A DNA stretch of 64,000 bases, taken from NCBI RefSeq assembly GCF_001570905.1, contig NZ_BCSO01000003.1, positions 62,001 to 126,000 on the forward strand. The letters run 5' to 3'. Numbering within the stretch: the first letter of the stretch is position 1; every line of letters starts with the position of its first letter. Positions 17,162 to 25,862 of the stretch are shown here, piece by piece. This stretch comes from [Zimmermannella] alba NBRC 15616 (GTDB taxonomy: Bacteria; Actinomycetota; Actinomycetes; Actinomycetales; Microbacteriaceae). Both the position numbers and the translations under genes were made by a program. The notes under the pieces are model-generated. The model saw only the letters and a list, made by a program, of their open reading frames with translations, ran no database searches and had not been told where the DNA came from.

Positions 17162-18535
17162 GTGAGCACCACGATCACGGAAACCCGATTCGCCACCGCA
17201 AACCCCACCGCTCCCACGCAGCAGCCCGTCACGCTGAAGCGTTCGCTGAGCACTCCTGCACTCGTCATCTTCGGTCTGTCGTACATGGTGCCGCTCACCG
17301 TCTTCAGCACGTACGGCATCGTGACTGACACCACCCAGGGCCACCTCCCGATGGCGTACCTCATCACGACCCTGGCCATGCTTGCGACGACGCTCACCTA
17401 CGCGTCACTCGCAAAGGCTCTGCCGATCTCGGGCAGCGCCTACGTCTTCACGCGCAAGGCCTTCGGCCCGCACGTCGGCTTCCTCTCGGGATGGTCGCTG
17501 CTCGCCGACTACCTGCTCCTGCCGGTCATCAACTACCTGCTCATCGGCATCTACCTCAACGCGCAGTTCCCGGCGCTTCCCGCCTGGGGCATCACCCTCG
17601 CGATGATCATCATCGTGACGACGCTCAACATCCTTGGCGTCCACGTCGTGAAGACCGCGAACCTCGCGCTCATCGCGCTGCAGACGGTGTTCATCGCGGT
17701 GTTCATTGCCCTCTGCATTGCGAACTTTGCCCCGGGTGTTGAACCGATTCAGCCGTTCATCTCGGCCGATATGTCGTGGGCTGGCATCCTCTCTGGTGCA
17801 TCGATTTTGGCGCTCTCGTTCCTCGGCTTCGACGCTGTCTCGACGCTGTCGGAAGAAGCTAACGATCCGAAGCGCACCGTCCCGCGCGCGATCGTGCTCA
17901 CGACCGTCATCGGCGGCCTCACCTTCACCGTGCTCTCGTGGTTCGGCCACATGGTCTTCCCTGATTGGCAGAACTTCACGAACCTCGACACGGCGTCGAT
18001 GGATGTCATGACGCGCGTCGGCGGGAAGTTCCTCGAGATCTTCTTCCTCTCGGCCTACATCTCGGGTGCCTTCTCCTCGGCGATCGCCTCGCAGGCTTCG
18101 GTTGCGCGACTGCTCTACTCGATGGGCCGCGACCACATCCTCCCGAACCGCATCGTCGGTGGTGTGAACGCGCGGTTCCGCACGCCAGTAGGTGCGCTCC
18201 TCGTGACGGCCGTGTTTGGCCTCCTTGCGCTCGTGCTCGACCTGGATGTCATCGCCTCGATCATTAGCTTCGGCGCCCTCGCCGCGTTCTCGCTCGTCAA
18301 CCTCGCCGCGATCAAGCACTTCGTCCTGGATGAGGGTCGTCGCGATCCACTCTCCCTCATCCGTCACCTCGTGCTCCCAGTCATCGGCTTCTGCCTGACG
18401 CTGTGGCTCTGGACGAGCCTGAGTGGCGTTTCGCTCACCGTCGGTGGTGTGTGGGTGGCGATCGGCCTCACCTACCTGGCGATCATCACGAAGGGCTTCA
18501 GGAAGCGGCCTCCGGCCGTCCACTTCGACGACTAA
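17162..18535 (+). CDS. APC-superfamily amino acid/amine permease
   Basis: The 457-residue integral membrane protein has about twelve hydrophobic helices. It shows APC-family features: the early glycine-rich helix LVIFGLSYMVP, the PISGSAYVF segment in helix 3 and FLGFDAVSTLSEE in the helix 6 region. It probably imports an amino acid or amine by proton symport. The GTG at 17162 is supported by GAGGAGG five bases upstream. The operator-like site at 17067 ties it to the LacI-type gene just upstream and to the amidohydrolase, which may act on the imported substrate. Confidence 0.92.
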   Translation: MSTTITETRFATANPTAPTQQPVTLKRSLSTPALVIFGLSYMVPLTVFSTYGIVTDTTQGHLPMAYLITTLAMLATTLTYASLAKALPISGSAYVFTRKAFGPHVGFLSGWSLLADYLLLPVINYLLIGIYLNAQFPALPAWGITLAMIIIVTTLNILGVHVVKTANLALIALQTVFIAVFIALCIANFAPGVEPIQPFISADMSWAGILSGASILALSFLGFDAVSTLSEEANDPKRTVPRAIVLTTVIGGLTFTVLSWFGHMVFPDWQNFTNLDTASMDVMTRVGGKFLEIFFLSAYISGAFSSAIASQASVARLLYSMGRDHILPNRIVGGVNARFRTPVGALLVTAVFGLLALVLDLDVIASIISFGALAAFSLVNLAAIKHFVLDEGRRDPLSLIRHLVLPVIGFCLTLWLWTSLSGVSLTVGGVWVAIGLTYLAIITKGFRKRPPAVHFDD

Positions 18536-18579
18536 GGCACGCGACGTCTCACCAAGTCGGCACCCACTCCCCCGTCAGC

Positions 18580-18626
18580 CCCGCACGGTCCGCACGCATC
18601 CCCTCGGATACTGCGAACCGTGCGGG
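18580..18626 (+). terminator. Hairpin after the permease gene
   Basis: CCGCACGGT (plus CGCA) pairs with ACCGTGCGG (plus TGCG) across a loop of about 16 bases, 45 bases after the permease stop. There is no T run, so termination efficiency is uncertain. Confidence 0.5.
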
Positions 18627-18668
18627 CTAACACGTTTCAGCAATCCGGGACTTTCGCGAGGGGCGAGA

Positions 18669-18687
18669 GATGGTTAGGCTTACCTAA
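18669..18687. promoter_or_regulatory. DtxR/IdeR iron box before feoA
   Basis: GGTTAGGCTTACCTAA matches the 3' sixteen bases of the 19-bp DtxR/IdeR consensus (TTAGGTTAGSCTAACCTAA) with one mismatch. It lies 43 bases before the feoA ATG and overlaps likely promoter elements. Iron-loaded DtxR should repress feoA-feoB-nfu. Confidence 0.85.
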
Positions 18688-18730
18688 GTAATCGCGGGCC
18701 CCGCTCGCGTCCCCTTCGAAAGAAGCCCTG

Positions 18731-19027
18731 ATGACCGCAACCGCTGAGACGCTCTCGGCAGTTCCCACCACCCAGATCGCGGACGCTCGTCCGCTCGGGC
18801 AGCTTCGCTGTGGCGAACGCGGCGTCATCTGTAACATGGCCGCCCTCGGGGATACGCAGATGCAGGAGCGGATGCGTCAGCTCGGCTTTGTCGAAGGCCG
18901 CGAAGTGGAGCTCGTCCGCCGCGCCCCGCTCGGCAGCCCCGTCGTGGTGCGCGTGTGCGATGCGCAGATTTGCCTGCGCCGCGCCCAGACGAACCTCATC
19001 ACGGTGTCCCAGGCGCCGACCGCCTAG
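18731..19027 (+). CDS. feoA: Ferrous iron transport protein FeoA
   Basis: This 98-residue protein contains an SH3-like FeoA domain in its C-terminal 75 residues (LRCGERGVICNM, MRQLGFVEGREVELV, and a C-terminal CLRRAQTNLI segment). FeoA is a small cytoplasmic partner of FeoB needed for Fe(II) uptake. The first 25 residues are an unstructured Thr/Ala-rich lead. The gene is the first of an iron-box-controlled operon and lies nine bases before feoB. Confidence 0.93.
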   Translation: MTATAETLSAVPTTQIADARPLGQLRCGERGVICNMAALGDTQMQERMRQLGFVEGREVELVRRAPLGSPVVVRVCDAQICLRRAQTNLITVSQAPTA

Positions 19028-19036
19028 CCTCCGCCC

Positions 19037-21031
19037 GTGTCGATTCTCGATCCAAGCTGCCACCCAAGCAACGCCCCGAACCAGGGACGCACGGCACGTG
19101 CAACCGCATCCGCTGACGGCACGATCGCCCTCATTGGTGCGCCGAACTGCGGCAAGACTTCGCTCTTCAATCACCTGACGGGCCTCCGCGCAAAGACCGG
19201 CAACTACCCGGGCGTGACCGTCACGCGCAGCGTCGGCACACTCAATGTCGCCGGCAAGCGCTTCCTCGTGGAAGACCTCCCCGGCTCTTATTCCTTGACG
19301 CCGATGTCGCCCGACGAGCAGGTCGTGACCGATGTGCTCGATGGCCGCATTGAGGGGGTCGACCGCCCGGACGCGCTCCTCGTTGTGGCGGATGCGACGA
19401 CACTTCGCCGATCGTTGGTGCTACTTGCCGAAGTGCTGCGCCGCCACGAACCGACCGCCCTCGTGCTCACGATGACGGACGAGCTGCGACGACGAGGCGG
19501 AAGCCTGGACGCTGCAGCGCTCTCGCGCGCGCTCGGCACCCCGGTCATCACGGTCATCGCGAACCGCGGCATCGGTGTGCCGGAACTGCGTCGCCTCATC
19601 ACCGAATGGGAGCGCTGGAGCGAGCCGCCGCTCGACCCGCCGAGCGATGCGAGTGAGCTCAGCGGCTGGACTGAATCGATTTTGCAGGCGGCAGGCTATT
19701 CCTCGCCAGCGCCGGATCCCCACACGGAGCGGATCGACTCCGTGCTCCTGCACCCGCTCTGGGGCACGATCGTGTTCTTTGCGACGATGTTCGTGTTCTT
19801 CCAGGCGCTCTTCACCTGGGCTGCACCGGTTCAAGACCTCATCGAGACTGGCTTTTCGACCCTCTCGGGAGCTGCCCGAGACGCCATCCCCGACCCGACT
19901 TGGGGTGGCCTTGTCGCGGACGGCATCATCGGCGGTGTCGGTGCCGTGCTCGTGTTCTTGCCGCAGATTCTCCTCATGTATCTGCTGCTCGCCGTGCTCG
20001 ACTCAGTCGGATACATGGCCCGTGCCGCGTTCCTCATGGATCGCATCATGAGCGGCGCCGGTCTGGAAGGGCGAGCCTTCGTCGCTGTGCTCTCTTCGTT
20101 CGCCTGCGCCATCCCGGGCATCATGGCGACCCGCACGATCCCTTCGAGCCGCGACCGCATCGCAACGATGCTCGGTGTACCGCTCGCGACCTGCTCGGCG
20201 CGACTGCCCGTGTACCTCTTGCTTGTGGGGATGCTCGTCCCCGAGGATGCCTGGTTCGGCCCGGTCTCTGGCCGCGGCCTCGTCATGTTTGGCATGTACC
20301 TCCTCGGCGGCATCTCGGCGCTCGTCGCGGCGTGGGCGGTCAAGAAAATCACCGACCGGTCCGGTCACGTGCTGCCCTTCTACATGGAGCTGCCGCCGTA
20401 TCGCTTCCCCACCCCGCGCTCGGTTGGCATCGCGATGTGGGAGCCGACGAAGGCGTTCGTCCGTAAGGCTGGAACGATTGTGCTCGTCGCGACGATCGCA
20501 ATTTGGGCGCTCACGAATCTGCCGGTGCCGTCGAGTGCGCAACTTGCTGAGGCGGACGTGGATGCCTCGGATGAGGCAGCCGTCGCGCAGTGCACGATTG
20601 AGCACTCCCCCGCTGCCGCGATCGGTAAGGCGATGGAGCCGGTGTTCGCGCCCCTCGGGTTCGACTGGCGCGTGAACATCGCGATCGTGGGTTCGCTCGC
20701 GGCCCGCGAGGTGGCGGTGTCAACGCTCGGCCAAATCGCTTCAGCAGGCGACCCCGAGGACGAGTCGAGTGTCGCCGAGCAGCTGCAGACGTGGACCTAC
20801 ACGGATGGTCCGCGCGCGGGTGAACCGGTGTTCACTGCGGCCACGGTCACGGCGATGCTCTTGTTCTTCGCCTTCGCGCTGCAGTGCATGTCGACGGTCG
20901 CGGTCATGCGACGCGAGTCCGGCGGCTGGAAGTGGCCGGGCATCGCCTTCACATACATGCTCGTGCTCGGCTGGACGGCTGGGTTCCTCGGGCACACGGT
21001 CGTGACGTGGATGTCGGGTGGCGGCCGCTGA
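19037..21031 (+). CDS. feoB: Ferrous iron transporter FeoB
   Basis: The 664-residue protein has an N-terminal G domain: P-loop GAPNCGKTS (about residues 34-42), NYPGVTV (switch I) and EDLPGSY (G3). The membrane part has two Gate motifs, including CAIPGIMATRTIP and the DSVGYMARAAFLMDR helix. The G4 motif that normally reads N-x-x-D is TMTD (residues 145-148), so the guanine-recognising asparagine is replaced by threonine. FeoB moves Fe(II) across the membrane. The GTG start has little ribosome-site support, and translation may depend on feoA. The stop overlaps the ATG of the next gene. Length is slightly short for the family. Confidence 0.95.
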   Translation: MSILDPSCHPSNAPNQGRTARATASADGTIALIGAPNCGKTSLFNHLTGLRAKTGNYPGVTVTRSVGTLNVAGKRFLVEDLPGSYSLTPMSPDEQVVTDVLDGRIEGVDRPDALLVVADATTLRRSLVLLAEVLRRHEPTALVLTMTDELRRRGGSLDAAALSRALGTPVITVIANRGIGVPELRRLITEWERWSEPPLDPPSDASELSGWTESILQAAGYSSPAPDPHTERIDSVLLHPLWGTIVFFATMFVFFQALFTWAAPVQDLIETGFSTLSGAARDAIPDPTWGGLVADGIIGGVGAVLVFLPQILLMYLLLAVLDSVGYMARAAFLMDRIMSGAGLEGRAFVAVLSSFACAIPGIMATRTIPSSRDRIATMLGVPLATCSARLPVYLLLVGMLVPEDAWFGPVSGRGLVMFGMYLLGGISALVAAWAVKKITDRSGHVLPFYMELPPYRFPTPRSVGIAMWEPTKAFVRKAGTIVLVATIAIWALTNLPVPSSAQLAEADVDASDEAAVAQCTIEHSPAAAIGKAMEPVFAPLGFDWRVNIAIVGSLAAREVAVSTLGQIASAGDPEDESSVAEQLQTWTYTDGPRAGEPVFTAATVTAMLLFFAFALQCMSTVAVMRRESGGWKWPGIAFTYMLVLGWTAGFLGHTVVTWMSGGGR

Positions 21032-21570
21032 TGGCTGTGCCCACGGGAGCAATCCCGCTGCATCCTGAACCGACCGATGATCCGCAGACCCTGCGCTGGG
21101 TAGCGCCGCTTGACCGAGTGCCCTTTGCGGGCTTGATCGATTCAGCGCCCGGATTCGCTGAGCTTCACGACGTTGTCTCTCGACTGGAGGCGGTCCCCGG
21201 CTCGGTGCTGGTGACCCTCGCCGAGGGGTGTTCGTGGCGGCGCGAGGGCGAACGCATCCGGCAGGCGCTCATTGCGGCGCTCTCGCATCCCGAACGCTGG
21301 GTTCCCGGTGAGGGTGCCGTCGTGCTTGATGCGGACGGTGTGTTGCGCTCGGTCGCCGAGGAGCTTCTTGAGGGTCCGATCGGTCAGATCGCGGCCGTCC
21401 ACGGCGGATCGATTCAGCTCGTGGATGCCCGGGATGGCGTCGTCTCGGTGCGGATGCACGGCGCGTGCCGCGGCTGCTCAGCAGCATCCATCACCCTGCA
21501 CCAGCGCCTCGAGCGCGACCTCGCCCGCCGCGTCCCCGGCTTCGAGCGCGTCGTCGACACAGACTCATAA
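21031..21570 (+). CDS. NifU-like (NfuA-type) Fe-S scaffold protein in the feo operon
   Basis: The 179-residue protein ends in a NifU C-terminal-like domain with the cluster-binding CXXC motif GACRGCSAAS (cysteines near 150 and 153) and the HGGSIQLVD segment common to NfuA. Nfu proteins carry Fe-S clusters to target enzymes. The start ATG overlaps the feoB stop, so it is coupled to iron import and should share control by the DtxR box. A link between iron entry and Fe-S assembly is therefore likely. It could instead serve the role of FeoC; sequence favours Nfu. Confidence 0.85.
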   Translation: MAVPTGAIPLHPEPTDDPQTLRWVAPLDRVPFAGLIDSAPGFAELHDVVSRLEAVPGSVLVTLAEGCSWRREGERIRQALIAALSHPERWVPGEGAVVLDADGVLRSVAEELLEGPIGQIAAVHGGSIQLVDARDGVVSVRMHGACRGCSAASITLHQRLERDLARRVPGFERVVDTDS

Positions 21571-21604
21571 GAGTCAGGAGCGACGTTGATGATTGGCCCA
21601 CCCT

Positions 21605-21633
21605 CCATTACGACACGCAACGTGTCGTAATGG
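21605..21633. promoter_or_regulatory. Perfect 29-bp TetR-type operator
   Basis: CCATTACGACACG and its exact reverse complement are separated by CAA. The right arm contains the ATG (21630) that was probably the start of the broken TetR gene, as expected for an autoregulating repressor. Confidence 0.8.
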
Positions 21634-22286
21634 AACAAGTCACCGACCCGCGGGCGTCCCCGCGATCCAGAGCTCCATCGTCGAATCACCGCGGCCGTCC
21701 TCGAACTCTTGGGCGAGAAGGGCTACGAGAAACTGACCTTCGAAGCCGTCGCAAAACGTTGTCAGACCTCAAAGACTTCGTTGTACCGACGCTGGTCGTC
21801 AAAGCGCGAAATGGTGTTGGCCTCCATCAAAGATGGGCCCGCCCAACATTCATCTGCTCCGTTCAGCCTGGGCATGAGCTTGCGCGACGACCTCTTGGCG
21901 CTCATGAACAGGCTCAAGCACACCCTCACCGAATCAAACGCGAACACAGCCTTCATGTTGCTCAGCGCAGGCCTTGAAGATCCCGAACTCTGTGATGCTA
22001 TTGAGCAAACCATGGGTCCCACCGCTGCGCGGCTTCCGCGCGAAGTCATCGACGCGGCGATCCAGCGAGATGAGCTCAGCGAAGAAGCTCATCCATTCGC
22101 ATACGAAGAAGTGGTCGGCGCCGCTCTTCTCCTTCGACATGCGAACGGACTCGCTCTCGATCACCAGTACCTTGAGGCACTTGTCGATGGTGTTGTCCTC
22201 CCTGCCTTGACCACCTCACACCATCACACAAACCTCCCCGCGGGCCTCTTCTCAGGCCATCCCGACTCCACGACAGACGCAGCTAG
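21630..22286 (+). pseudogene. TetR-family regulator, frameshifted
   Basis: A typical TetR N-terminus is encoded from 21649 (RGRPRDPELHRR, then ITAAVLELLGEKGYE), followed by the helix-turn-helix FEAVAKRCQTSKTSLYRRW and an effector-binding region to about residue 190. The frame carrying it opens at the stop TAA at 21628 and has no start codon before a TTG at 21709, inside the DNA-binding domain. The likely true ATG at 21630 reads MEQVTDP in another frame, so one base appears lost near 21647. The downstream end also runs past the expected stop (TAG at 22284 in a different frame) to 22482. G+C content is lower than in the neighbours. An assembly error is an alternative for one, but not all, of the breaks here. 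Confidence 0.75.
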
Positions 22287-23212
22287 CGAGGAGCTCCCGC
22301 GACCTCATTCACCATCGACAACTTCACCTACCGATTCCAGGCAAAGACAATGTGAACCTCAACGTTGCAGTTGGGGGTCAAGGACCTGCCCTTGTGCTGC
22401 TACACGGATTCCCGCAGACGCACTACATGTGGCGTACCGTGGCTTAGCTTCTCGCTGCACATCACACCGTTATCGCACTTGACCTCCGCGGATACGGGAA
22501 GCGTGACAAACCCATTGCTGATGACCCAGCTACCTATTCGAAACGCACCATGGGCGATGACATTGTTCACATCACTCGTTCCCTCGGCATTCACCGCTTC
22601 GGTGTCGTCGGGCATGATCGCGGAGCCCTCGTGGCTGTCCGAGCTGGCCTCGATCATCCCGAGGAGATCACCTTCCTCGGAATTCTGGATGTCTTGCCAA
22701 CCCTCGACGCCTGGGCAGTCTTGCAGGGGTCCACGCCAAGGTTGCTTGGCACTTGTATCTCATGGCCCAGCCAGCCGGTCTGCCTGAGAAGATGATCGCG
22801 GCAGTCGCCCCAGAGTTTTACAGCTCGTTCCTGGACGCGTGGGACCCCACGGGGGAAGACGTTCACACCCGAAGTGCGTGCTTACTACATCGAAAGCTCG
22901 ATCCAGGCCACCAACTCGATCGTCGCTGCCTTTCGTGCGACCGCCGGCATTGCCCTGGACATGGACACAGCAGACCGCAAAGCAGGAAAACAGCTCACCA
23001 TGCCAGTCGCCGTCATCTCACAAGATTGGGGTGGACAACTCGTGTTCGACGCCGCAACGCTGTGGCGAGCGTGGGCACCCAACTTCACGTACCAATCAAC
23101 GTCCAGCGGACATTTCGTGGCGGAAGGGAATCCTGACGAGATTGTCGCGTTCATTCGCGAACTCGACGGGCGTGCGCGCCAAAACAACGAGAGCGACAGT
23201 CCCTGTCAGTGA
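22287..23212 (+). pseudogene. Alpha/beta-hydrolase (dehalogenase/epoxide-hydrolase-like), multiply broken
   Basis: Pieces of one hydrolase can be read across three frames: [16 protein letters not shown], then a TAG at 22445-22447, then VIALDLRGYGKRDKP and the nucleophile-elbow region FGVVGHDRGALVAVR. A frameshift near 22728 (in a GGGG run) leads to VAWHLYLMAQPAGLPEKM. Another near 22865 leads to RAYYIESSIQ and the final SGHFVAEGNPDEIVAFIREL, which holds the expected catalytic histidine. The family (fluoroacetate dehalogenase or epoxide-hydrolase-like) uses Asp-His-Asp or Ser catalysis; here GHDRG suggests Asp. One nonsense and two frame changes make it non-functional. It was probably controlled by the TetR gene beside it. 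Confidence 0.85.
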
Positions 23213-23319
23213 TTCCGCGTGTAAAAGGGCCAAGAGATTGAAGATGTCAGGCCCCATTCGGACTTCCGTCACATGGAAGAGCATTCATTCCGATGCATCC
23301 AACAGATATTGTGACGTGC

Positions 23320-23847
23320 ATGCTTGAAACTGAACGACTCCGCCTTCGGCGTCCAACAGTCGACGATGTTGATGCCCTCTTTCTTATTCATTCCGACCCA
23401 CGCACCTATGCACATGCACCCGAGCTAGCAATGTCATCGTGCAAGGATGCAATGTCACTCTTCTTGTCTTGGGATGCTTCGTGGAACGAAGATGGCTGCG
23501 GCTATTTCATCGTTGAACAACTGACGGGCACAGTGATCGGATGCTGCGGTCTGCGTCACTCCGCACTCGGTGGACAGCTTGTATTGAATACGTACTATCG
23601 CTTCATCCCAGAGTTTCACGGCCACGGCTATGCACGTGAAGCGGTAGCCGCGGCCATCGACTGGACACGTCGCCGACACCCATCGCTACCGATCGTTGCA
23701 GTCGTTGCACCGTCAAACGCGAGTTCTCGGCGCCTCGCCGAGCGGCTCGGTTTTGTCGAAAACAGCATCACAGATCCACCGCTTCCAGTCGAAACCGAGG
23801 AACTCATGTTCCCAAATGACATCGTCTACCGGCTTCCTGCCGCCTGA
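23320..23847 (+). CDS. GNAT-family N-acetyltransferase (RimJ/RimL-like)
   Basis: The 175-residue protein begins LETERLRLRRPTVDDVDALF, a typical start for RimJ/RimL-type GNAT enzymes, and has the acetyl-CoA-binding HGHGYAREAVAA and a C-terminal NASSRRLAERLGFVE segment. It should transfer an acetyl group to an amine or protein N-terminus; the acceptor is unknown. The ATG at 23320 fits the family start; an in-frame ATG at 23293 would add nine residues. Neither has a clear ribosome site. It is intact although it follows two pseudogenes and has the same lower G+C. Confidence 0.85.
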   Translation: MLETERLRLRRPTVDDVDALFLIHSDPRTYAHAPELAMSSCKDAMSLFLSWDASWNEDGCGYFIVEQLTGTVIGCCGLRHSALGGQLVLNTYYRFIPEFHGHGYAREAVAAAIDWTRRRHPSLPIVAVVAPSNASSRRLAERLGFVENSITDPPLPVETEELMFPNDIVYRLPAA

Positions 23848-23878
23848 TCAGCACCCGCTCCGCATACCCACCCAAAAT

Positions 23879-23936
23879 CTGTGCCAAATGGTCGGTGTTG
23901 CCACAAATGTGAGGCCGCACCGACCATTTGGCACAG
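23879..23936. repeat. Palindromic element with 19-bp perfect arms
   Basis: Arms 23879-23897 and 23918-23936 are exact reverse complements (they include GCCAAATGGTCGGTG), with a 20-base loop that has its own small inverted repeat (CACAAATGTG). It lies between converging GNAT and metI genes, in addition to a separate strong terminator at 24030. The element at 29485 has the same plan. Confidence 0.8.
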
Positions 23937-24029
23937 AAAAGTCGGGGGCTGCGGGCCGAGAGCTGAGGACCGAGGACCGCTGACCGGTGGGGCGGCCGCT
24001 CGGGGTCCACGCCACGCAACGCCACCACA

Positions 24030-24073
24030 CAGCAGCCTCCCCGCCGCGACGAGGCACGGCGGGGAGGCTGCTG
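24030..24073 (-). terminator. Terminator-like hairpin after metI
   Basis: A 17-base perfect G+C-rich stem (starting CAGCAGCCTCCCC) with a 10-base loop lies 58 bases past the metI stop. There is no clear T run, so it may act by stalling or protecting the 3' end. Confidence 0.65.
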
Positions 24074-24131
24074 GGAGTGGGGGCAGGTCGGGCGTGCAGC
24101 CCGAGCGGCCAGAACCGGCGAGCGCGAGGCC

Positions 24132-24788
24132 CTAGCGGCGCATGACGCGGCGGGCGAGCCAGTTGCCGAGGAACTGCACGATCTGCACGAGCACGATGAT
24201 GACGAGCACCGCAGACCAGGTGACGATCGGATCGAACTGTCGGTAACCCCACTGGATCGCGAACTGACCGAGGCCGCCACCGCCGACATAGCCCGCGACC
24301 GCCGACATGTCGACGAGGGCCACGAAGATGAAGGTGTAGCCAAGGATGAGCGGTCCGAGCGCCTCCGGAAGGATGACCGACCAGAGCGCGCGGAAGCGTC
24401 CCGCACCCGCAGCCCGAGCTGCCTCAATGACACCCGGAGTGACCGTGAGCAAGTTCTGCTCGACGATGCGCGAAATACCAAAGGTTGCCGCGAGCGAGAT
24501 CGCGAAGATCATGGCCGGGTCGCCGATACCCTTACCGACCACGATGCGCGCGAGCGGCTGGACAGCGGCGAGGAAGATGATGAACGGGATCGGGCGGAAG
24601 AAGTTCACGATGAGGTTCAACACCGTGTGCACGATCGTGTTTTGGTAGAGCCCGTCGCGTCGGGTCACGTAGAGCGCGATGCCGAGAAGGAGGCCGAAGA
24701 TACCGCCGAAGAGGAGGCTCGTCGACACGAGGCCGAGGGTCTGGAAGGCAGCCTCAGCGAGCTTTGGTCCGAGCTGGTCGTAATCCAT
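24132..24788 (-). CDS. metI: Methionine ABC transporter permease MetI
   Basis: The 218-residue protein has about five membrane helices and the permease EAA-loop region (EAARAAGAGRFRALWSVILP), which contacts the ATPase. It matches the MetI/YaeE family in size and motif order. Two copies should pair with two MetN subunits to import methionine. The ATG at 24788 overlaps the metN stop, the last junction of a metQ-metN-metI operon transcribed leftward. Confidence 0.93.
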   Translation of the reverse strand: MDYDQLGPKLAEAAFQTLGLVSTSLLFGGIFGLLLGIALYVTRRDGLYQNTIVHTVLNLIVNFFRPIPFIIFLAAVQPLARIVVGKGIGDPAMIFAISLAATFGISRIVEQNLLTVTPGVIEAARAAGAGRFRALWSVILPEALGPLILGYTFIFVALVDMSAVAGYVGGGGLGQFAIQWGYRQFDPIVTWSAVLVIIVLVQIVQFLGNWLARRVMRR

Positions 24789-25858
24789 TACTCCGCTCCC
24801 CCTTCACGAATCGTGGCACCGGCTGAAGCCGCACCAAGGTAGGTCACCGTCGCAACCTCCGCAATTTCGCGGAGCGTGCGCTCGATGGCATCCGATTCAC
24901 CCTCCAGTTCGAAGGTGAGGTGACCAAAAGAGCGGCCGCGGATGTCCTGCACGCCGCCGGCCACGAGCTCGACGTCAATGCGCGCCGCACCGAAGCGGCG
25001 GAACAGGTCGCGCTGGTCGACATCCCCGTCGCGGAACGAGACGGTCGCAAGATGCCCCGGATGACGCTCCCGCAAGAGCGCCAGTGAGTCGCCCTGCGGA
25101 ACGCCCTCAACGATCGTCTCCACGAAGCGCGCCGTGGCCGGATTCTCTGGCTTCGAGAACACGTCGAACACCTTGCCCGACTCGACGATGCGGCCCTTCT
25201 CCATGACCGCAACATCGGTGGCGATGCGCTTCACGACATCCATCTCGTGCGTAATGACGATGATTGTGATGCCAAGCTCTTCGTTCGCGCGCTTGAGGAG
25301 CTCGAGCACGTCGCTCGTGGTCTGCGGGTCGAGCGCGCTTGTCGCCTCATCGGCGAGGAGGATCGCGGGCTTCGTGGCGAGCGCACGGGCAATACCCACG
25401 CGCTGCTTCTGGCCGCCCGAGAGCTGGTCGGGGTGGGCGTTCGCCTTGTCGGCAAGCCCAACCCACTCAAGGAGTTCCGCGACGCGCGCCTCACGCTCAG
25501 CCTTCGGCCACTTCGCAAGATGCAGCGGGTAGGCGATATTGCCTGCGACCGTGCGCGACGAGAAGAGGTTGAACTGCTGGAACACCATGCCGATGCCGGA
25601 ACGGAGCTTGCGCAGCCCCCGCTCGGACAGCTTGGTGATGTCGGTGCCGTCGACGATCAGCTCACCGCTCGAGACGGGCTCGAGGGCGTTGATGAGGCGA
25701 ACGAGGGTGCTCTTCCCCGCGCCGGAGTATCCGATGATGCCGGTGACCGAACCTGCTTCGATTTCCAGCGTCACCCCATCAACGGCGCGGATGGGCTCCA
25801 CGCCGCGTTTGGGAGCCGGGTACTCCTTGACGACATCCCGGAACTCAATGAGAGGCAT
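24788..25858 (-). CDS. metN: Methionine ABC transporter ATPase MetN
   Basis: The 356-residue ATPase has Walker A GYSGAGKST, the Q-loop FQQFNLF, the signature LSGGQKQRVGIARAL and Walker B ILLADEATSALDP. It ends in the C-terminal NIL (ACT-like) domain, about residues 270-350, that binds methionine and inhibits the transporter when cytoplasmic methionine is high. I took the ATG at 25858, where the product begins MPLIEFRDVV; the open frame runs to 26062 only through metQ. Five bases separate it from the metQ stop. Confidence 0.95.
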   Translation of the reverse strand: MPLIEFRDVVKEYPAPKRGVEPIRAVDGVTLEIEAGSVTGIIGYSGAGKSTLVRLINALEPVSSGELIVDGTDITKLSERGLRKLRSGIGMVFQQFNLFSSRTVAGNIAYPLHLAKWPKAEREARVAELLEWVGLADKANAHPDQLSGGQKQRVGIARALATKPAILLADEATSALDPQTTSDVLELLKRANEELGITIIVITHEMDVVKRIATDVAVMEKGRIVESGKVFDVFSKPENPATARFVETIVEGVPQGDSLALLRERHPGHLATVSFRDGDVDQRDLFRRFGAARIDVELVAGGVQDIRGRSFGHLTFELEGESDAIERTLREIAEVATVTYLGAASAGATIREGGAE

Positions 25859-25862
25859 ATGC

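Noticed and set aside
21465-21977. 170-residue frame overlapping the nfu-like gene end and the TetR region
   Set aside because: It uses a different frame from both recognisable proteins and shows no family similarity; it appears only because of the frameshift.
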